Assembly (NCBI GenBank): GCA_905221605.1
Contig: CAJNDS010002334.1
Coordinates: forward strand, 64,001 to 120,000
Length of the DNA stretch: 56,000 nt
Direction of reading: 5' to 3'
Origin: Symbiodinium natans
Taxonomy: Eukaryota; Sar; Dinophyceae; Suessiales; Symbiodiniaceae
A program made the translations under genes and the position numbers. The notes under the pieces were generated by a model. The model was not told the DNA's origin and did not search any database. It saw only the letters and a list, made by a program, of their open reading frames with translations. Of the stretch, positions 19,191 to 30,254 are shown one piece after another; the stretch's first letter is position 1, and the number at the start of each line of letters is the position of its first letter.

Positions 19191-19786
19191 GTGCATATTC
19201 CGCAAGCTGCAGAATTCTCTGTGCCATGCAAGCTATCCGTGCCGCATGTGCTGTGCGGGTGGCTGCCTTCACACACCGCGCGAATGCAACTGGCAGGTGT
19301 AGCACGGTGTAGCTGTTCCTGCTGTGTGCTTGTTGAGACCTGTGGCCCTTGCAGGTTGCAGCCACGGCAAGCTGCTATCACGTGCTTCCAGAATCGAAGC
19401 AGGCTTCTACTACTGCATCTGCCATGTGGACCTTTAAACGATCTGGGGGTGTTAATGACAGGATCCTTGGCAGCCTTCAGGGGAGGGGGCCTGGGACTGT
19501 ATTTTGAAGGAGCGCCACACGAAAAATATTCTTCCCCTGCCCAGAAAAACTTATCTGTGTACAAGACTCCTCTGGACCTCCACGCGAACAGTCGATGGAT
19601 CCTGAAGAAGCCGGCACACTCATCTTTGTAGGGGGAGCCCACATGAAAGAGGGCATTCTCTACAAGCTGCAGAGTTCTCTGGGCCGTGCAATCTATCCGT
19701 GCCGGATGTGCTGTGCACATGGTTGGCTTCACACGCCACACGAATGCAACGGGCAGGTGTAACTGTTTCTTCTGTGTGCACTGCAT
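18920..19786 (-). other. Longest open frame of the window (288 codons), probably not a gene
   Basis: A minus-strand frame that crosses at least four separate repeat modules. Its relative at 20549-20992 keeps only part of the frame. Parts read CTAHPARIDCTAQRTLQLVE and STQQEQLHRATPASCIR, and similar peptides can be read from other module copies. Because it spans module boundaries that differ elsewhere, I take it as accidental or as a relic. Confidence 0.3.
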
Positions 19787-20440
19787 CTAGCACTGCATCT
19801 CGCTGTTTCAGGCCATCGCCCCAAGAAGATTCGCCCGTCTTCTTGCAGGCATTGTTCTAGGAGATCCGGCATGGAAAGGCACGTAAGCCCACTGTCGCCG
19901 GCGGCAACCTTGCAGATACACGCTTGTCGCAGGTCGTCCATCCGGGTTGTCTTGGCTTGACGATCGCCGGCAGGTGTGCTGGTCCAACCATGCCCAGCCG
20001 TACGGTGGACAGTCCGGGAACAATGACTGGATACGATGCGAGGAAGACTCTTTGCTCGCTTTGATTTTTTCTACATGTCAATTGTTGTCCTGTGAGAGTG
20101 GCACCCATGCACGTCTGAGCAGGTTCGCCCGATCTGGCGGCGCATCACGTGGCATCGCCGCAACATGCATGATGGTACTGGAGAGCCATCGAGCCCCAGC
20201 GAAACGATGGCCCATTGTGCCACGACCTCCTGCCTGATCAGCCTTGTTAGGAGCTGAAGGGGCATCCATCAACCCTTTGCAGACAGTTCACATGGCTGGG
20301 TGCACACCAAGCGGATGCAGGAGCTTGCTTTGCCGTGGGTTGCAATCTTGTCCAAGGAATGAGCATTGTGTAAACATGCAATGTATTTGCTAGTCCTGCT
20401 CCATGCTGCAAAACTGCACATTTTCAGGCATGTTGTCAGG
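19440..20440 (+). repeat. Tandem segment X, copy 1
   Basis: Runs from GTCTGGGGGTGTTAATGA-type sequence through the GATCCTGAAGAAGCCGGCAC module, the CTCGCTGTTTCAGGCCATCG module, repeat M and the 15-mer (20249). Copy 2 follows at 20.57-21.77 kb with the same order. This copy lacks about 100 bases present in copy 2 around 20.92-21.0 kb. Confidence 0.85.
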
Positions 20441-20446
20441 CTGGGG

Positions 20447-20570
20447 GGCCTTGGACACAAGACCTCTAGCGAGTGGAATGCTTTTCAGAAGAACTGCTTT
20501 GTACGCGTGTGTGTGGTGGCCTTTGGAATTCGTGTCGGCCCCTCAATGCTATGGCCCCCCGAACAGTTTG
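20447..20570 (+). repeat. ACACAAGACCTCTAGCGAG module, frame-broken
   Basis: Same module as at 16.57 and 18.53 kb. A one-base deletion after GAAGAACTG shifts the hydrophobic reading (MLFRRTALYACVWWPLEFV). This copy cannot encode the signal-peptide-like segment. Confidence 0.8.
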
Positions 20571-21775
20571 AAGGCCATGGAACGGTCTGGGGGTGTTAAT
20601 GAAAGGACCCTTGGCAGCCTTCCGGGGAGGGGGCCTGGGAATGTATTTTGAAGGAGCGCCACACGAAATATTCTTCCCTTGCCCAGAAAACTTATCTTTG
20701 TACAAGACTCCTCTGGACCTCCACACGAACAGTCGATGGATCCTGAAGAAGCCGGCACACTTATCTTTCTAGGGGAGCCCATATGAAAGAGGGCATTCTC
20801 TACAAGCTGCAGAGTTCTCTGGGCCGTGCAATCTATCCGTGCCGGATGTGCTGTGCACGTGGTTGGCTTCACACGCCACGCGAATGCAAGGGGCAGGTGT
20901 AGCTGTTCCTGTTGTGTGCTTGGTGAGACATGTGGCCCTTGCAGGTTGCAGCCACGGCAAGCTGCTATCACGTGTTTCCAGAATCGCAGCATGCTTCTAC
21001 CATTTCATCCGCCACTGCATCTCGCTGTTTCAGGCCATCGCCCCAAGAAGATTCGTCCGTCTTCTTGCAGGCATTTTTGTAGGAGAGCCGGCATGGAAAG
21101 GCACGTAAGCCCACTGTCGCCGGCGGCAACCTTACAGATACACGCTTGTCGCAGGTCGTCCATCCGGGTTGTCTTGGCATTGACGATCACCGGCAGGTGT
21201 ATGCCCAGCCGTACGGTGGACGGTCCGGAAACACTGACTGGATCTGATGCGAGGCAGACTCTTTGCTCGCTCTGATTTTTTCTACATGTCAATCGTGAGA
21301 GTGCTTCCTCCACTTTTTTGTTTCGATTTAGTGCTTCTGGGAACAGTAGCTTCTCGCACCCATGTGCGTCTGAGCAGGTTCGCCCGATCTGGCGCATCAC
21401 GTGGCATCGCAACATGTATGCCCGTACTGGACTGGCTTCACGCATCAACACACCCGAGCAGCCGTCCTCGCATTCCTGGTGTCGGGTTCGCCCGATCTGG
21501 CGCATCACGTGGCATCGCAACATACATGATGGTACTGGAGCCCCAGCGAAACGATGGCCCATTGTGCCACGCCTCATGCATGATTAGCCGTGTTAGGAGC
21601 TGAAGGGGCGTCCGTCAACCCTTTGCAGACGGCGCACATGGCTGGGTGCACACCAAGCGGATGCAAGGAGCTTGCTTCCGAGGAATGAGCATCGTGTAAA
21701 AATGCAATGTGTTTCATAGTCCAGTGCTCCATGCTGCAAAACTGCACATTTTCAGGCATGCTGCCAGGATGGGGG
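20570..21775 (+). repeat. Tandem segment X, copy 2
   Basis: Same order as copy 1, offset by about 1.15 kb on the left and 1.35 kb on the right because of indels. It contains an extra block near 21.34-21.47 kb in which the CGCCCGATCTGGCGCATCAC part of repeat M is doubled. The 15-mer is at 21595. Confidence 0.85.
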
Positions 21776-22547
21776 CCTTGGACACAAGACCTATAGCGAG
21801 TGGCATGCTTTTCAGAAGAACTGCCTCTGTACTCGTGTGTGTGGCCTTTGGATTTCGTGTCGGACCCTCAATTCTATGGATTGAAGGCCATGGACCCTCT
21901 TTAAACGCTTTGGGAGTTATACAGCGAACCGCCGGCAGCCTTCAGGGGAAAGGGGCCTGGGAGTTTAATATGAAGGTCTTCTTACCTCGCACAGATCTTT
22001 GTGCAAGACTCCTCTGGACCTCCCCGCGAACAGTCGCTAGATCCTGAAGAAGCCGGCATACTCATCTTTACAGGGGTAGCCCATATGAAAGCGAGTCCAA
22101 CATCATTTCATGTGCCCTGCACTCTGGGTATCGGGTTCCCACGATCAAACGCTTGTGAGACACAAATGTCTGCGAATCCTTGCAGCACTGCAGCCACGGC
22201 AAGCCGCTGCCGCTCGTTTGCCACTGCCACTGCATGTTGGTGTCTTAGGCCATCGCCTCCCCAAGAGGACTCGATCATCGTCCTGCGTGGAAGCGCCGCA
22301 AGTGCACGCTGGTCGCAGGTCGTCCCTCGCCGGCCGTGCATTTTCTGCAAGCTGCTGTGCTGTGCGCTTGCTTCACACACCACGCGAATGCAGCGGGCAC
22401 GTGCAACTGTTCCTGCTGTGTGCTTGTTGAGAACTGTGACCCTTCCACCGCTGCAGCCACGGTAAGGTTCTATCACATGTTGCCAGAAGCGCAGCATGCT
22501 GCTGCCACTGCATCTGCCACGATATCTCGCTATGAGCAGACTCTTTG
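21775..22547 (+). repeat. Module mosaic, third in series
   Basis: Begins with the ACACAAGACCTATAGCGAG module. An 80-codon frame starts at ATG 21805 (MLFRRTASVLVCVAFGFRVG) and ends at 22047. Then come the GATCCTGAAGAAGCCGGCAT and CACTGCCACTGCATGTTGG modules, with a 154-codon frame from 22001 (LDPEEAGILIFTGVAHMKAS). The frame is broken relative to 35.2 kb by an indel that is not a multiple of three. Confidence 0.75.
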
Positions 22548-22830
22548 CCTGCACTGACTTTCTGCATGCCACTTGTCGTGAAAGCTAGCTCCTTGGAGCT
22601 TGCAGGAGTTTTTATTTATAGCCTTCTTGTCTGGGGCCAAACAGGAGGTTTAAAGTCACGCAAAGGGGGGGTGGGCCTGAGTATTCTGTCCTTGAGGAGG
22701 TGGTTGGAGGGCGGGCAAAGGAAGTTCCGCAAGACATGTACCCACCGCGTAAGTTCTGCCAGGCTATCTGAGCCTACAACTTCCAGATTCCCCCAAGTGC
22801 GACTCCTTTGCGGCGCAGCTGCAAGTCAAG
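22548..22830 (+). repeat. Dispersed repeat Z, copy 2
   Basis: Pairs with 15,950-16,290. The start and end words are the same; the middle differs and has only a short G run (AAAGGGGGGGTGGG). Confidence 0.8.
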
Positions 22831-23060
22831 CAGGACTAGCAGCCACCGAAAAGCTACAGTAGGCCTCCCTTAATGCCTGCGTTTCACGAATGACGACTGC
22901 CAAGGGCACCGCGTTCCACCTTCGGGGCCCTAGCTTCCGCTCTGCCTCAAGCTTTGCGCTTGAGGCACCGCAAAAAATGTCAAGAATGCATGCCCGTATT
23001 GGAGGCCCCAACGAGAGAGCTCTGAGATAGCCCGTGCCATGACTCCATGACCTTGTGCAC
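22831..23060. other. No gene seen
   Basis: Contains the inverted words GCCTCAAGC and GCTTGAGGC (22951 to 22967), a small hairpin. Otherwise featureless. Confidence 0.3.
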
Positions 23061-23470
23061 CAGCCATGTTAGGAGCTGAAGGGGCATCCATCAACCCTCT
23101 TCAGATCTTCTTTGCTTTGATGTGATTGACATGCAAGCTGCCTGGCTATGTGTGCCGGAGGTGCTGTGCACGTGGCTGGCTCGGACACCATGCACATGTA
23201 ACGGGCAGATCTGCGGCGAAGCATGGTGTAGGCCCGAAAGGAGGCGAGATGTATGGGCCTTTTGTGGGCCTTGTAGAAATGTGGAAACACATCATCTGAA
23301 TCCATAGCTATTTCCACAGCACCACCATGCTGCAGCGTAAATGCAAGCATCCACTGGGCCAAGGCAAGCCGCTACCAGTCGCTTGTCACTGCGCTGTACA
23401 AATGACCTCATGCATGATCCTCCGTGTTAGGAGCTGAAGGGGCATCCATCAACCCTTTTGCAGACTGTAC
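23061..23470 (+). repeat. Two 15-mer modules (23071 and 23429)
   Basis: Both are AGGAGCTGAAGGGGCATCCATCAACCC-like and about 358 bases apart. Between them lies a GTGCTGTGCACGTGGCTGGCT module and a short single-copy part. The minus strand reads DAPSAPN-like peptides from the 15-mer at several copies, but the sequence is conserved beyond what any frame would need. Confidence 0.75.
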
Positions 23471-24145
23471 GCATGGCTGGCTTCACACAGCAAGTGAATG
23501 TAACGAATAGGTGTAGAAGCAGTTTGTTGCTCTGCCAAGGGCTGCAGGACACTGGATAGTGCCGACCCTGCGGCCGATCTCCTAGAGCGCAGAATGCCCG
23601 AGCAGCTTCTGCTTCTTCGCACTTGCATCACTTGAAGTTTGCCTTAGCAGGAGGCCCTCCCACTTTGGTCTGCACATCCCCTCAGGTGTAACGGTTCCTT
23701 CTGTGTGCTTGTTGAGACATGCCTTGTAGATGCTTGCAGCACTGCAGCTGCAACAAGCCGCAGCGTGCTTCTACCACTGCGTCTGTCACTGCATCTTGCT
23801 GTCTTGAGGCCCCTTTTGGGGGTCTTCAAGGTGTGGCAAAGATGCATGTGTCGGCCCTGCATCCTCCGCAAGCTGCAACATTCTCTGCGCCGAGCAACCT
23901 CTCCCTGTTGGATGTGCTGTGCACGTGGCTGGCTTCACACATCCATGCACCTGGTATCGGGGCCTGCAAGTGCATGTTGTTAGCTTGGACACAAGACCTG
24001 TAGCGAGCGGAATGCGTTTCAGAAGAACCCCATCTGTACTCGTGTGGCTGGTAACACTCGGCATTGTCGGCATTTCTTCATGTGCCATTCTGGAGAGTGC
24101 CTGCACGCGAAAGGCAAGGTGCAACACACTTGCCTGACCTGCCCT
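23471..24145 (+). repeat. Module mosaic with signal-peptide-like copy at 24012
   Basis: Contains a CACTGCGTCTGTCACTGCAT module (related to 36.45 kb), the GTGCTGTGCACGTGGCTGGCT module, and ACACAAGACCTGTAGCGAGC at 23982. ATG 24012 opens MRFRRTPSVLVWLVTLGIVG, 41 codons to 24137. Downstream the KVQHTC-type cysteine reading of 15.1 kb is present in another frame after a 10-base difference. Confidence 0.75.
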
Positions 24146-24387
24146 GTGACGTGCTGCTTTGCCCTGACGTTCCCTGCTTGCCGGGCTTGCCACCTTGTCC
24201 GTACAGGGTTCTTGTAAGTTTGCGCCGCCCTCAGAAGTAGGTGCGGGGTGTACTCTAAAGCTGGCTGTTTGCGCGTCGCAGCCGCTTTGAGCTTATTAGT
24301 CGCCATTACTAGGCTTCACCATTGGTTGTTGTCGGCCAGAGTGCTGCCAACTTCAAGGCCTGAGCAGCCGTCCTCGCATTCTGCTTC

Positions 24388-24733
24388 ACGTGGCACTGCA
24401 ACATGCGTGCCCTTAGTGGAGAGCCATCGAGCCCCAACAAAACGATGGCCGTTGTACCGCATCCTCATGCATGAACAGCCATGTTAGGAGCTGAAGGGGC
24501 AACCATCAACCCTCTACAGATCTTCTTTACATCGAAGCTTGGCGTGCGAGAAACGTGAGTAGGCTTAGCCCACGCGTGCCACGTGGTGCACGTGACGTGC
24601 TGAGAGAACCGGCATGGAAGCAGACCCACAATGTTGCGGCTAATGTATGTGTCATCCGAGCCTGCATGACTTTGCATGAAAGCGGCAGCTTGGGCAGCTG
24701 TGCGTCCACGCGCAGCACAGTGGACTTGTTGCG
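24388..24733 (+). repeat. Segmental duplication F, copy 1
   Basis: From GTGGCACTGCAACATGCGTG to CGCAGCACAGTGGAC. It is almost identical to 25,177-25,513, offset 789 bases. Includes a 15-mer at 24486. Confidence 0.93.
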
Positions 24734-25005
24734 ATGCCTGCGATGCGTGCATCTTTGCAGGCCAGTTCATTAAAGCTTCTCCAGAAGCGACGTTTCCAGT
24801 ATCAGAGGTCTGAGCATCAACTTTCTGATATCGATGATCTTCTTTGCGTCGAAGCTTGGCGTACGAGAAATCTGATTGAAGGCTTAGTTCATGCGTGCCC
24901 CGCAAGCTGCAAAATGCTCTGCTCCGAGCAACCTTCGCGCTGGAGGTGTCGCCAATTTGTTAGGCCAGGCATGCGTCTTCGGCCAGACACATGCCTCGGT
25001 CGATG

Positions 25006-25038
25006 CTCACTCACTCACTCACTCGCTCACTCACTCAC
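25006..25038. repeat. CTCA microsatellite
   Basis: About eight CTCA units with one CTCG interruption. Confidence 0.9.
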
Positions 25039-25176
25039 GGCCCCTTTTCTGGTCTCAGCATCCACCTTGTAGTAGTTCAGCTTTCTGGGCCTTTTGCCAT
25101 CTTGTCCTTCATCCGGTGGTTGCGGTCCGAAACGTCCTCGCATTCTGGGTGTCGGGTTCGCATGATCTGACGCTTC

Positions 25177-25513
25177 ACGTGGCACTGCAACATGCGTGCC
25201 CTTAGTGGAGAGCCATCGAGCCCCAACAAAACGATGGCCGTTGTACCGCATCCTCATGCATGAACAGCCATGTTAGGAGCTGAAGGGGCAACCATCAACC
25301 CTCTACAGATCTTCTTTACATCGAAGCTTGGCGTGCGAGAAACGTGAGTGGGCTTAGCCCACGTGTGCCACGTGGTGCACGTGACGTGCTGAGAGAACCG
25401 GCATGGAAGCGGACCCACAATGTTGCGGCTAATGTATGTGTCATCCGAGCCTGCATGATTTTGCATGAAAGCGGCAGCTTGGGCAGCTGTGCGTCCACGC
25501 GCAGCACAGTGGA
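25177..25513 (+). repeat. Segmental duplication F, copy 2
   Basis: Second copy of 24.39-24.73 kb. Here the block runs on directly into Unit E, while copy 1 continues into a diverged version of the same lead-in, so duplication F probably includes the original left side of Unit E. 15-mer at 25275. Confidence 0.93.
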
Positions 25514-27179
25514 CGCAAGCCAGTTCACAAAGACTTATTCAGAAGCGGCGTATCCAGTTGCAGGGGTCTGAGCATCAACTTTCTGATATCGATGGCCAGC
25601 GAGCTGGTGGATGTCGTCATACAACTACGGCTCAGCAATGCTGCCTGCATCAGCAGGAGATCTGGCGTCCGGCACCAGGACAAACGTTGCATGCTCCCAT
25701 GTCGGGTCCATCTATACTGTGGCCTGCGCTGCTCGTGGCGGTCTTTGTAAAGCTGCAGCAGCATCCCGCTTCTTTCGGGTGTAAGGATACGCAGCAGTCC
25801 TCCTGATGCCTACGTCTGAGTTGTGGCAGTACTCTTGGAGCCGTGTCTTCCCTTTGTGACTGTGTTGCAGTCCTTCTGGGCAGAGGGGCGAAGGCTGTTG
25901 CGCCAGCTGAAGCCAACGTGGGCGGAGACAGCCATCACAAGGTGTAGCTCGGTTTTGGCTGGTGTGTGCAGATGGAGCGGGCGTCGCCTGCGGCCGCCCA
26001 TATTCTGGACCTGATGTGGCCAGCTTTGGGCGATGGGGAACGGCTTGCCGCTGCTGCCGCTGCTGCCGCTGCTGCCGCTGCTGCCGCTGCTGCCGCTGCT
26101 GCTGCTGCTGCTGCTGCGGTGGCCGCCGCAGAAGCTCGGACGAGCGTGGGGAAGCAGCGGTGGTCGGCTATGAGGTGCAGGCAGCATGCATCAGCAAGCA
26201 CCTGCGTGCCTCTGTGCATTGGAAAATTTTGTTTCCAGGGTCCATCTCTCGACAGAGCAGGTGCGGCTTAGTGCAACTTTCGGCATGCCAGAGCCGCACG
26301 ACGGCCGGCGGCAGCTCGGTGCTGATTCTGGACACTGGCCGTATGTCGGGTGCCATCATGCTTCACATTGCAACAGGCGAGTCCCTGCCACCACTCTACG
26401 CGGGAGTTAGCAGAGGAGCACGACACCTCGGACCTAGTCCTCATCAAGCCTTTACGAAGCCTGCCTCCTTTGAGACCAGCATGTACATGCTGGTTCGGAT
26501 TACCTCTCCTCTGTTGGATTGCATCTTGCAGAGAGTGGGAAAACGTTGCATCACAAGGTCGAGGCAAGGCGATCTGATGCAGCTCAAATGGGCATGTAGT
26601 TGCAGGATGGTGAGAGGCGCACACGTTGCGCCACAAGCTCGGAGGCAAGGTGACGTTCTGATGCAGCTCAAATGAAGTCCGTGCAGCTGAATGACCAGCT
26701 TCAGGATGTCTTGATACCACTTCGAGTACGCCTTTCGCTATGCTGCCGGTGTCAAGGAGGGATAGGACGCAGTGCAATCCCAGCTGGCCAACGCAGTCAA
26801 GCCAAGCATTGGGGGTTAGGTTAGCTCAGTGGGCTGGATGAAGCTGCAGCAGCATCTGTTGTGGAGAGGTGTGCCAGCAGCTTGCCGGCAGCACAGGCAG
26901 TCTTCGCGAGAAGCTTGTGGCGGCTGATTCCTGTGTCCCTTTGTGACTGCGTGCTGTGCTTCTGGGCCGCGGTGTGACGGTTGTTGCACTAGCTGAAGCC
27001 AAGAAGGCGAGTGTCAGCCAAGCCTGCCTGACTTTGCGCGAAGGCGACAGGCAGCTTGTAGCTGCAACTTTCACGTCCGAGTGTGATGCCTGTCGCATGC
27101 AGGATGACTGCACACGCAGCAGCTTGGGCAGCCGTGCGTCCACGCACAGCACAGTGGACTTGTTGCGATGCGTGCATTC
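25513..27179 (+). repeat. Unit E, copy 1 (about 1.67 kb)
   Basis: Starts GCAAGCCAGTTCACAAAGAC. In order: the MASELVDVVIQLRL-reading segment, a GPSILWPALLVAV-reading segment, a CTTCCCTTTGTGAC head at 25847, the CTG array at 26046, the LILDTGRMSG segment at 26320, the A-box-like motif at 26822, then a partly different lead-in with another head at 26938. It joins elements of Unit B and of the 2.7-kb module. A 237-codon plus frame (25962-26675) crosses the CTG array. Confidence 0.93.
26046..26117. repeat. CTGCCG/CTG array, copy 1 (7 pure CTG)
   Basis: Period-9 CTGCTGCCG units followed by seven pure CTG triplets (26096-26116). All three plus frames read homopolymer-like peptides (leucine/proline, alanine, cysteine). 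The paired array at 27714 has a different structure. Confidence 0.95.
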
Positions 27180-27743
27180 TTGCAAGCCAGTTCACAAAGA
27201 CTTATTCAGAAGCGGCGTATCCAGTTGCAGGGGTCTGAGCATCAACTTTCTGATATCGATGGCCAGCGAGCTGATGGATGTCGTCATACAACTACGGCTC
27301 AGCAATGCTGCCTGCATCAGCAGGAGATCTGGCGTCCGGCACCAGGACAAACGTTGCATGCTCCCATGTCGGGTCCATCTTTGCTGTGGCCTGCGCTGCT
27401 CGTGGCGGTCTTTGTAAAGCTGCAGCAGGATCCCGCTTCTTTCGGGTGTAAGGATACGCAGCAGTCCTCCTGATGCCTACGTCTGAGTTGTGGCAGTACT
27501 CTTGGAGCCGTGTCTTCCCTTTGTGACTGTGTGTTGCAGTCCTTCTGGGCAGAGGGGCGAAGGCTGTTGCGCCAGCTGAAGCCAACGTGGGCGGAGACAG
27601 CCATCACAGGTGTAGCTCGGTTTTAGCTGGTGTGTGCAGATGGAGCGGGCGTCGCCTGCGGCCGCCCATATTCTGGACCTGATGTGGCCAGCTTTGGGCG
27701 ATGGGGAACGGCTTGCCGCTGCTGCCGCTGCTGCCGCTGCTGC

Positions 27744-27783
<40 letters not shown>

Positions 27784-28600
27784 GCTGCTGCGGTGGCCGC
27801 CGCAGAAGCTCGGACGAGCGTGGGGAAGCAGCGGTGGTCGGCTATCAGGTGCAGGCAGCATGCATCAGCAAGCACCTGCGTGCCCCTGTGCATTGGAAAA
27901 TTTTCTTTCCAGGGTCCATCTCTCGACAGAGCATTTGCGGCTTGGTGCAACTTTCGGCATGCCAGAGCCGCACGACGGCCGGCGGCAGCTCGGTGCTGAT
28001 TCTGGACACTGGCCGTATGTCGGGTGCCATCATGCTTCACATTGCAACAGGCGAGTCCCTGCCACCACTATACGTGCAAGTCAGCAGAGGAGCACGACAC
28101 CTCGGACCTAGTCCGCATCAAGCCTTTACTAAGCCTGCCTCCTTTGAGACATATGCTGGTTCGGCGTACCTCCTCCGTTGGATGCAGACGTCCCCGCGAG
28201 CTTTCCGAGAGTGGGAATACGTTGCATCACAAGCTCGAAGCAAGGCGATCTGATGCAGCTCAAACGGGCATGTAGTTGCAGGAAGGTGAGAGGCACACAC
28301 GCTGCGCCACAAGCTCGGAGGCAAGGTTTCTGATGCAGCTCAAATGAAGTCCGTACAGCTGAATGACCAGCTTCAGGACGTCTTCATGCCACTTCGAGTT
28401 CTCTATGCTGCCGGGGTCAAGGAGGGACACAGTGCAATCCCAGCTGTGCAGATGGCATGATCAACGCAGTCAAGCCAAGCATTGGGGCCTAGTGGGCTGG
28501 ATGAAGCTGCAGCAGCATCTGTTGTGGAGAGGTTTGGAAGCAGCTTGCCGGCAGCACAGGCAGTCTTCGCGAGAAGCTTGTGGCGGCTGATTCCTGTGTC
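27180..28600 (+). repeat. Unit E, copy 2
   Basis: Same order as copy 1 at an offset of 1,667-1,668 bases. Differences include the longer CTG array, deletion of the TTAGCTCA part of the A-box-like motif near 28490, and loss of the GATG before GCAGCTCAAATG near 28330. It then continues as a Unit B head at 28631. Confidence 0.92.
27714..27791. repeat. CTGCCG/CTG array, copy 2 (12 pure CTG)
   Basis: Same locus as 26046 in the duplicated unit, but with twelve pure CTG triplets (27746-27781) and fewer CTGCCG units before them, plus one CCG after. The two arrays changed after the duplication. Confidence 0.95.
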
Positions 28601-28630
28601 TTGGTTGTGGCAGTGCTCTCGGAGCAGTGT

Positions 28631-29040
28631 CCTCCCTTTGTGACGGCGTGCTGCGGTGCTCCTTGGCAGAGGTGCGGAGGCTGTTGCGCCAGTTGAAGCC
28701 GGCGTGGGCGGAGACTTCCATCACACGGTGCAGCTCGGCTACGGCAGCCGCGTGCAGCTGCAGCGGGCGTCGCCTGCAGCCGTGCCTGTTTTGGGATCTG
28801 ACGTAAGGGCTTGCCGCTGCTGCTGCGGCTGGCACAGGAGCTCGGACGAGCGTGGGCAAGTGGCCGCTTCAGGTGCAGGTAGCGTGCTCTTGCCAGTGCA
28901 TCTGCGGCATTTGCACACACTACGTTGTTGCTTCCAGTGGAGGCTTTATCTAAACCCAGCAGGTGTGCAGCAGTGTGCAGTGTGCCAGCGCTCGACGGCC
29001 GACAGCTCAGCACTGATTCTGGAGTCTCAGAATTATCAGA
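28631..29040 (+). repeat. Unit B head, truncated and diverged
   Basis: CCTCCCTTTGTGAC head at 28631, then the usual GGTGCAGCTCGGCTACGGCA segment. Part of the middle is missing near 28805 (GACGTAAGGGCTTGCC). The end near 28990 still reads ALILES, where other copies read VLILDTG. Confidence 0.85.
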
Positions 29041-29650
29041 CGTGTGCGTAGTACAAGAGGCTTTTGGTACTTGGCAGGGTTTACGGTCTCTGAGCCGCTG
29101 GCATTGGTGTTTGCCGAGCACGGTAGTGGTTTTTTCGTTGCAGAAGTGGCATGTCAATTTCAAGTCCGATAGGGCTCACGCGGGCAGTCGCTGCTGGCAG
29201 CATGCAGCCGCTACCCATCTAAGAAGTGCATCTTTTCCGACCATGGTGAAGCCAAAGAAGCTTGCCGCTCTTGACGACGGGGTGCGTCTGGGAGAAGCTC
29301 ACAGTGGCAGCTGCTTTGCCACTTGGCTCGTCAACCTCACCGCAAGCGGGTGGATGTTCGCGGAGATGAGCTTCTTCTGCTGCACACGGGCCCCAGCCGC
29401 CATAGCTTACTATTCATGGCAGTGCTGGTGCATGCGATGTTCTTGTCGCACTCAGACAGCCTGCTTGCCCAAGGCGAGGTCTAGCTCTGTCCGATTCAAG
29501 AGCATCGTGGGCTCTCGGATGTGTGCTGCAGTCTGCCGAAAAGCGCAGCACCAGCTGCGCAGTGCACATGTCACCTGGGAGCGGGGCTCGAAGCTCACGA
29601 GTTGCGCAGCACAGCTGCAGCAGCAAGTTTACGGCACGGCGCTGCCTTGA
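28925..29650 (+). CDS. Open frame of 241 codons, partly single-copy
   Basis: Residues about 1-40 are Unit B tail. Residues 45-220 are single-copy here and include MVKPKKLAALDDGVRLGEAH and ATWLVNLTASGWMFAEMSFF, which look protein-like. It ends in VYGTALP, overlapping the CLDDLP segment in another frame. No domain recognised and no independent support. If real, the start would be the in-frame ATG at 29243 (PTMVKPKK) or an upstream exon. Confidence 0.27.
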   Translation: MLLPVEALSKPSRCAAVCSVPALDGRQLSTDSGVSELSDVCVVQEAFGTWQGLRSLSRWHWCLPSTVVVFSLQKWHVNFKSDRAHAGSRCWQHAAATHLRSASFPTMVKPKKLAALDDGVRLGEAHSGSCFATWLVNLTASGWMFAEMSFFCCTRAPAAIAYYSWQCWCMRCSCRTQTACLPKARSSSVRFKSIVGSRMCAAVCRKAQHQLRSAHVTWERGSKLTSCAAQLQQQVYGTALP

Positions 29651-29819
29651 TGACTTACCCATGAGTTCGGATCCGGTCACGCTGAGCACATCGCTATCGC
29701 TGGCGGGTGCGGGTACCCAGCATGCACGCGCCTCTGCTCTTCAGCGCGAGGCCAGACTTCAGAGCTCGGCAGGGCGTCGTGATGCGTCGTGTGACATGCT
29801 TCATATTCCCCAAGAATGA
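29643..29819 (+). CDS. Candidate exon or relic, CLDDLPMSS segment, copy 2
   Basis: Pair of 7772-7939. Reads CLDDLPMSSDPVTLSTSLSL, then ALQREARLQSSAGRRDA and CDMLHIPQE with TGA. Relative to copy 1 it has two extra codons after GAGT and one before the last glutamate, all in frame, and a single-base change in length only after the stop. Confidence 0.3.
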   Translation, partial: CLDDLPMSSDPVTLSTSLSLAGAGTQHARASALQREARLQSSAGRRDASCDMLHIPQE

Positions 29820-29886
29820 ACATGCGAGCTGACGAGTCGTCGTCGGCGTCTCGGCCCCTGACGTCCATAGCCCTCCTCCTACACTC

Positions 29887-30254
29887 GTGCTCGTGGCAGG
29901 TCTGGGCTTGGCAACAGAATTACTTTTGACCGTGGCTCGCGTGCCATGACCAATGGCTTTGCAAGATCTCTCGTGCAACAAACAGGCCTTCGACGAGGGG
30001 ATGCTCGAGGGGCAGCTGAGTGATGCCCGTGTCAAGTTGCAGACCCCGGAACGCCGCTTGCATCTGCAGCAGATCTGGAATCGGGCGCCAGGACAGATGC
30101 ACGCTCCCTCGTCAGGTCCATCTGCGTCGTGGTCAGCGCTGCTCGGTGGGCTCCGTGGAGTTAGGGCAGGATTCAGTGTCTTTCGGGAAGTTGCAGTCTT
30201 CGTGATGCCTACGTTGCCTACATCGGAGTTGTGGCAGTGTGTGTGGAGCGGTGT
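29887..30254 (+). repeat. Segmental duplication G, diverged third copy
   Basis: Matches the first part of 8.01-8.38 kb with many substitutions and triplet indels, then runs straight into the Unit B head at 30255. It therefore shows block G and Unit B in continuous order, probably the ancestral arrangement. Confidence 0.88.

Noticed and set aside
18920-19786. 288-codon minus-strand frame as a gene
   Set aside because: It crosses several repeat modules whose order changes elsewhere, and related copies break the frame.
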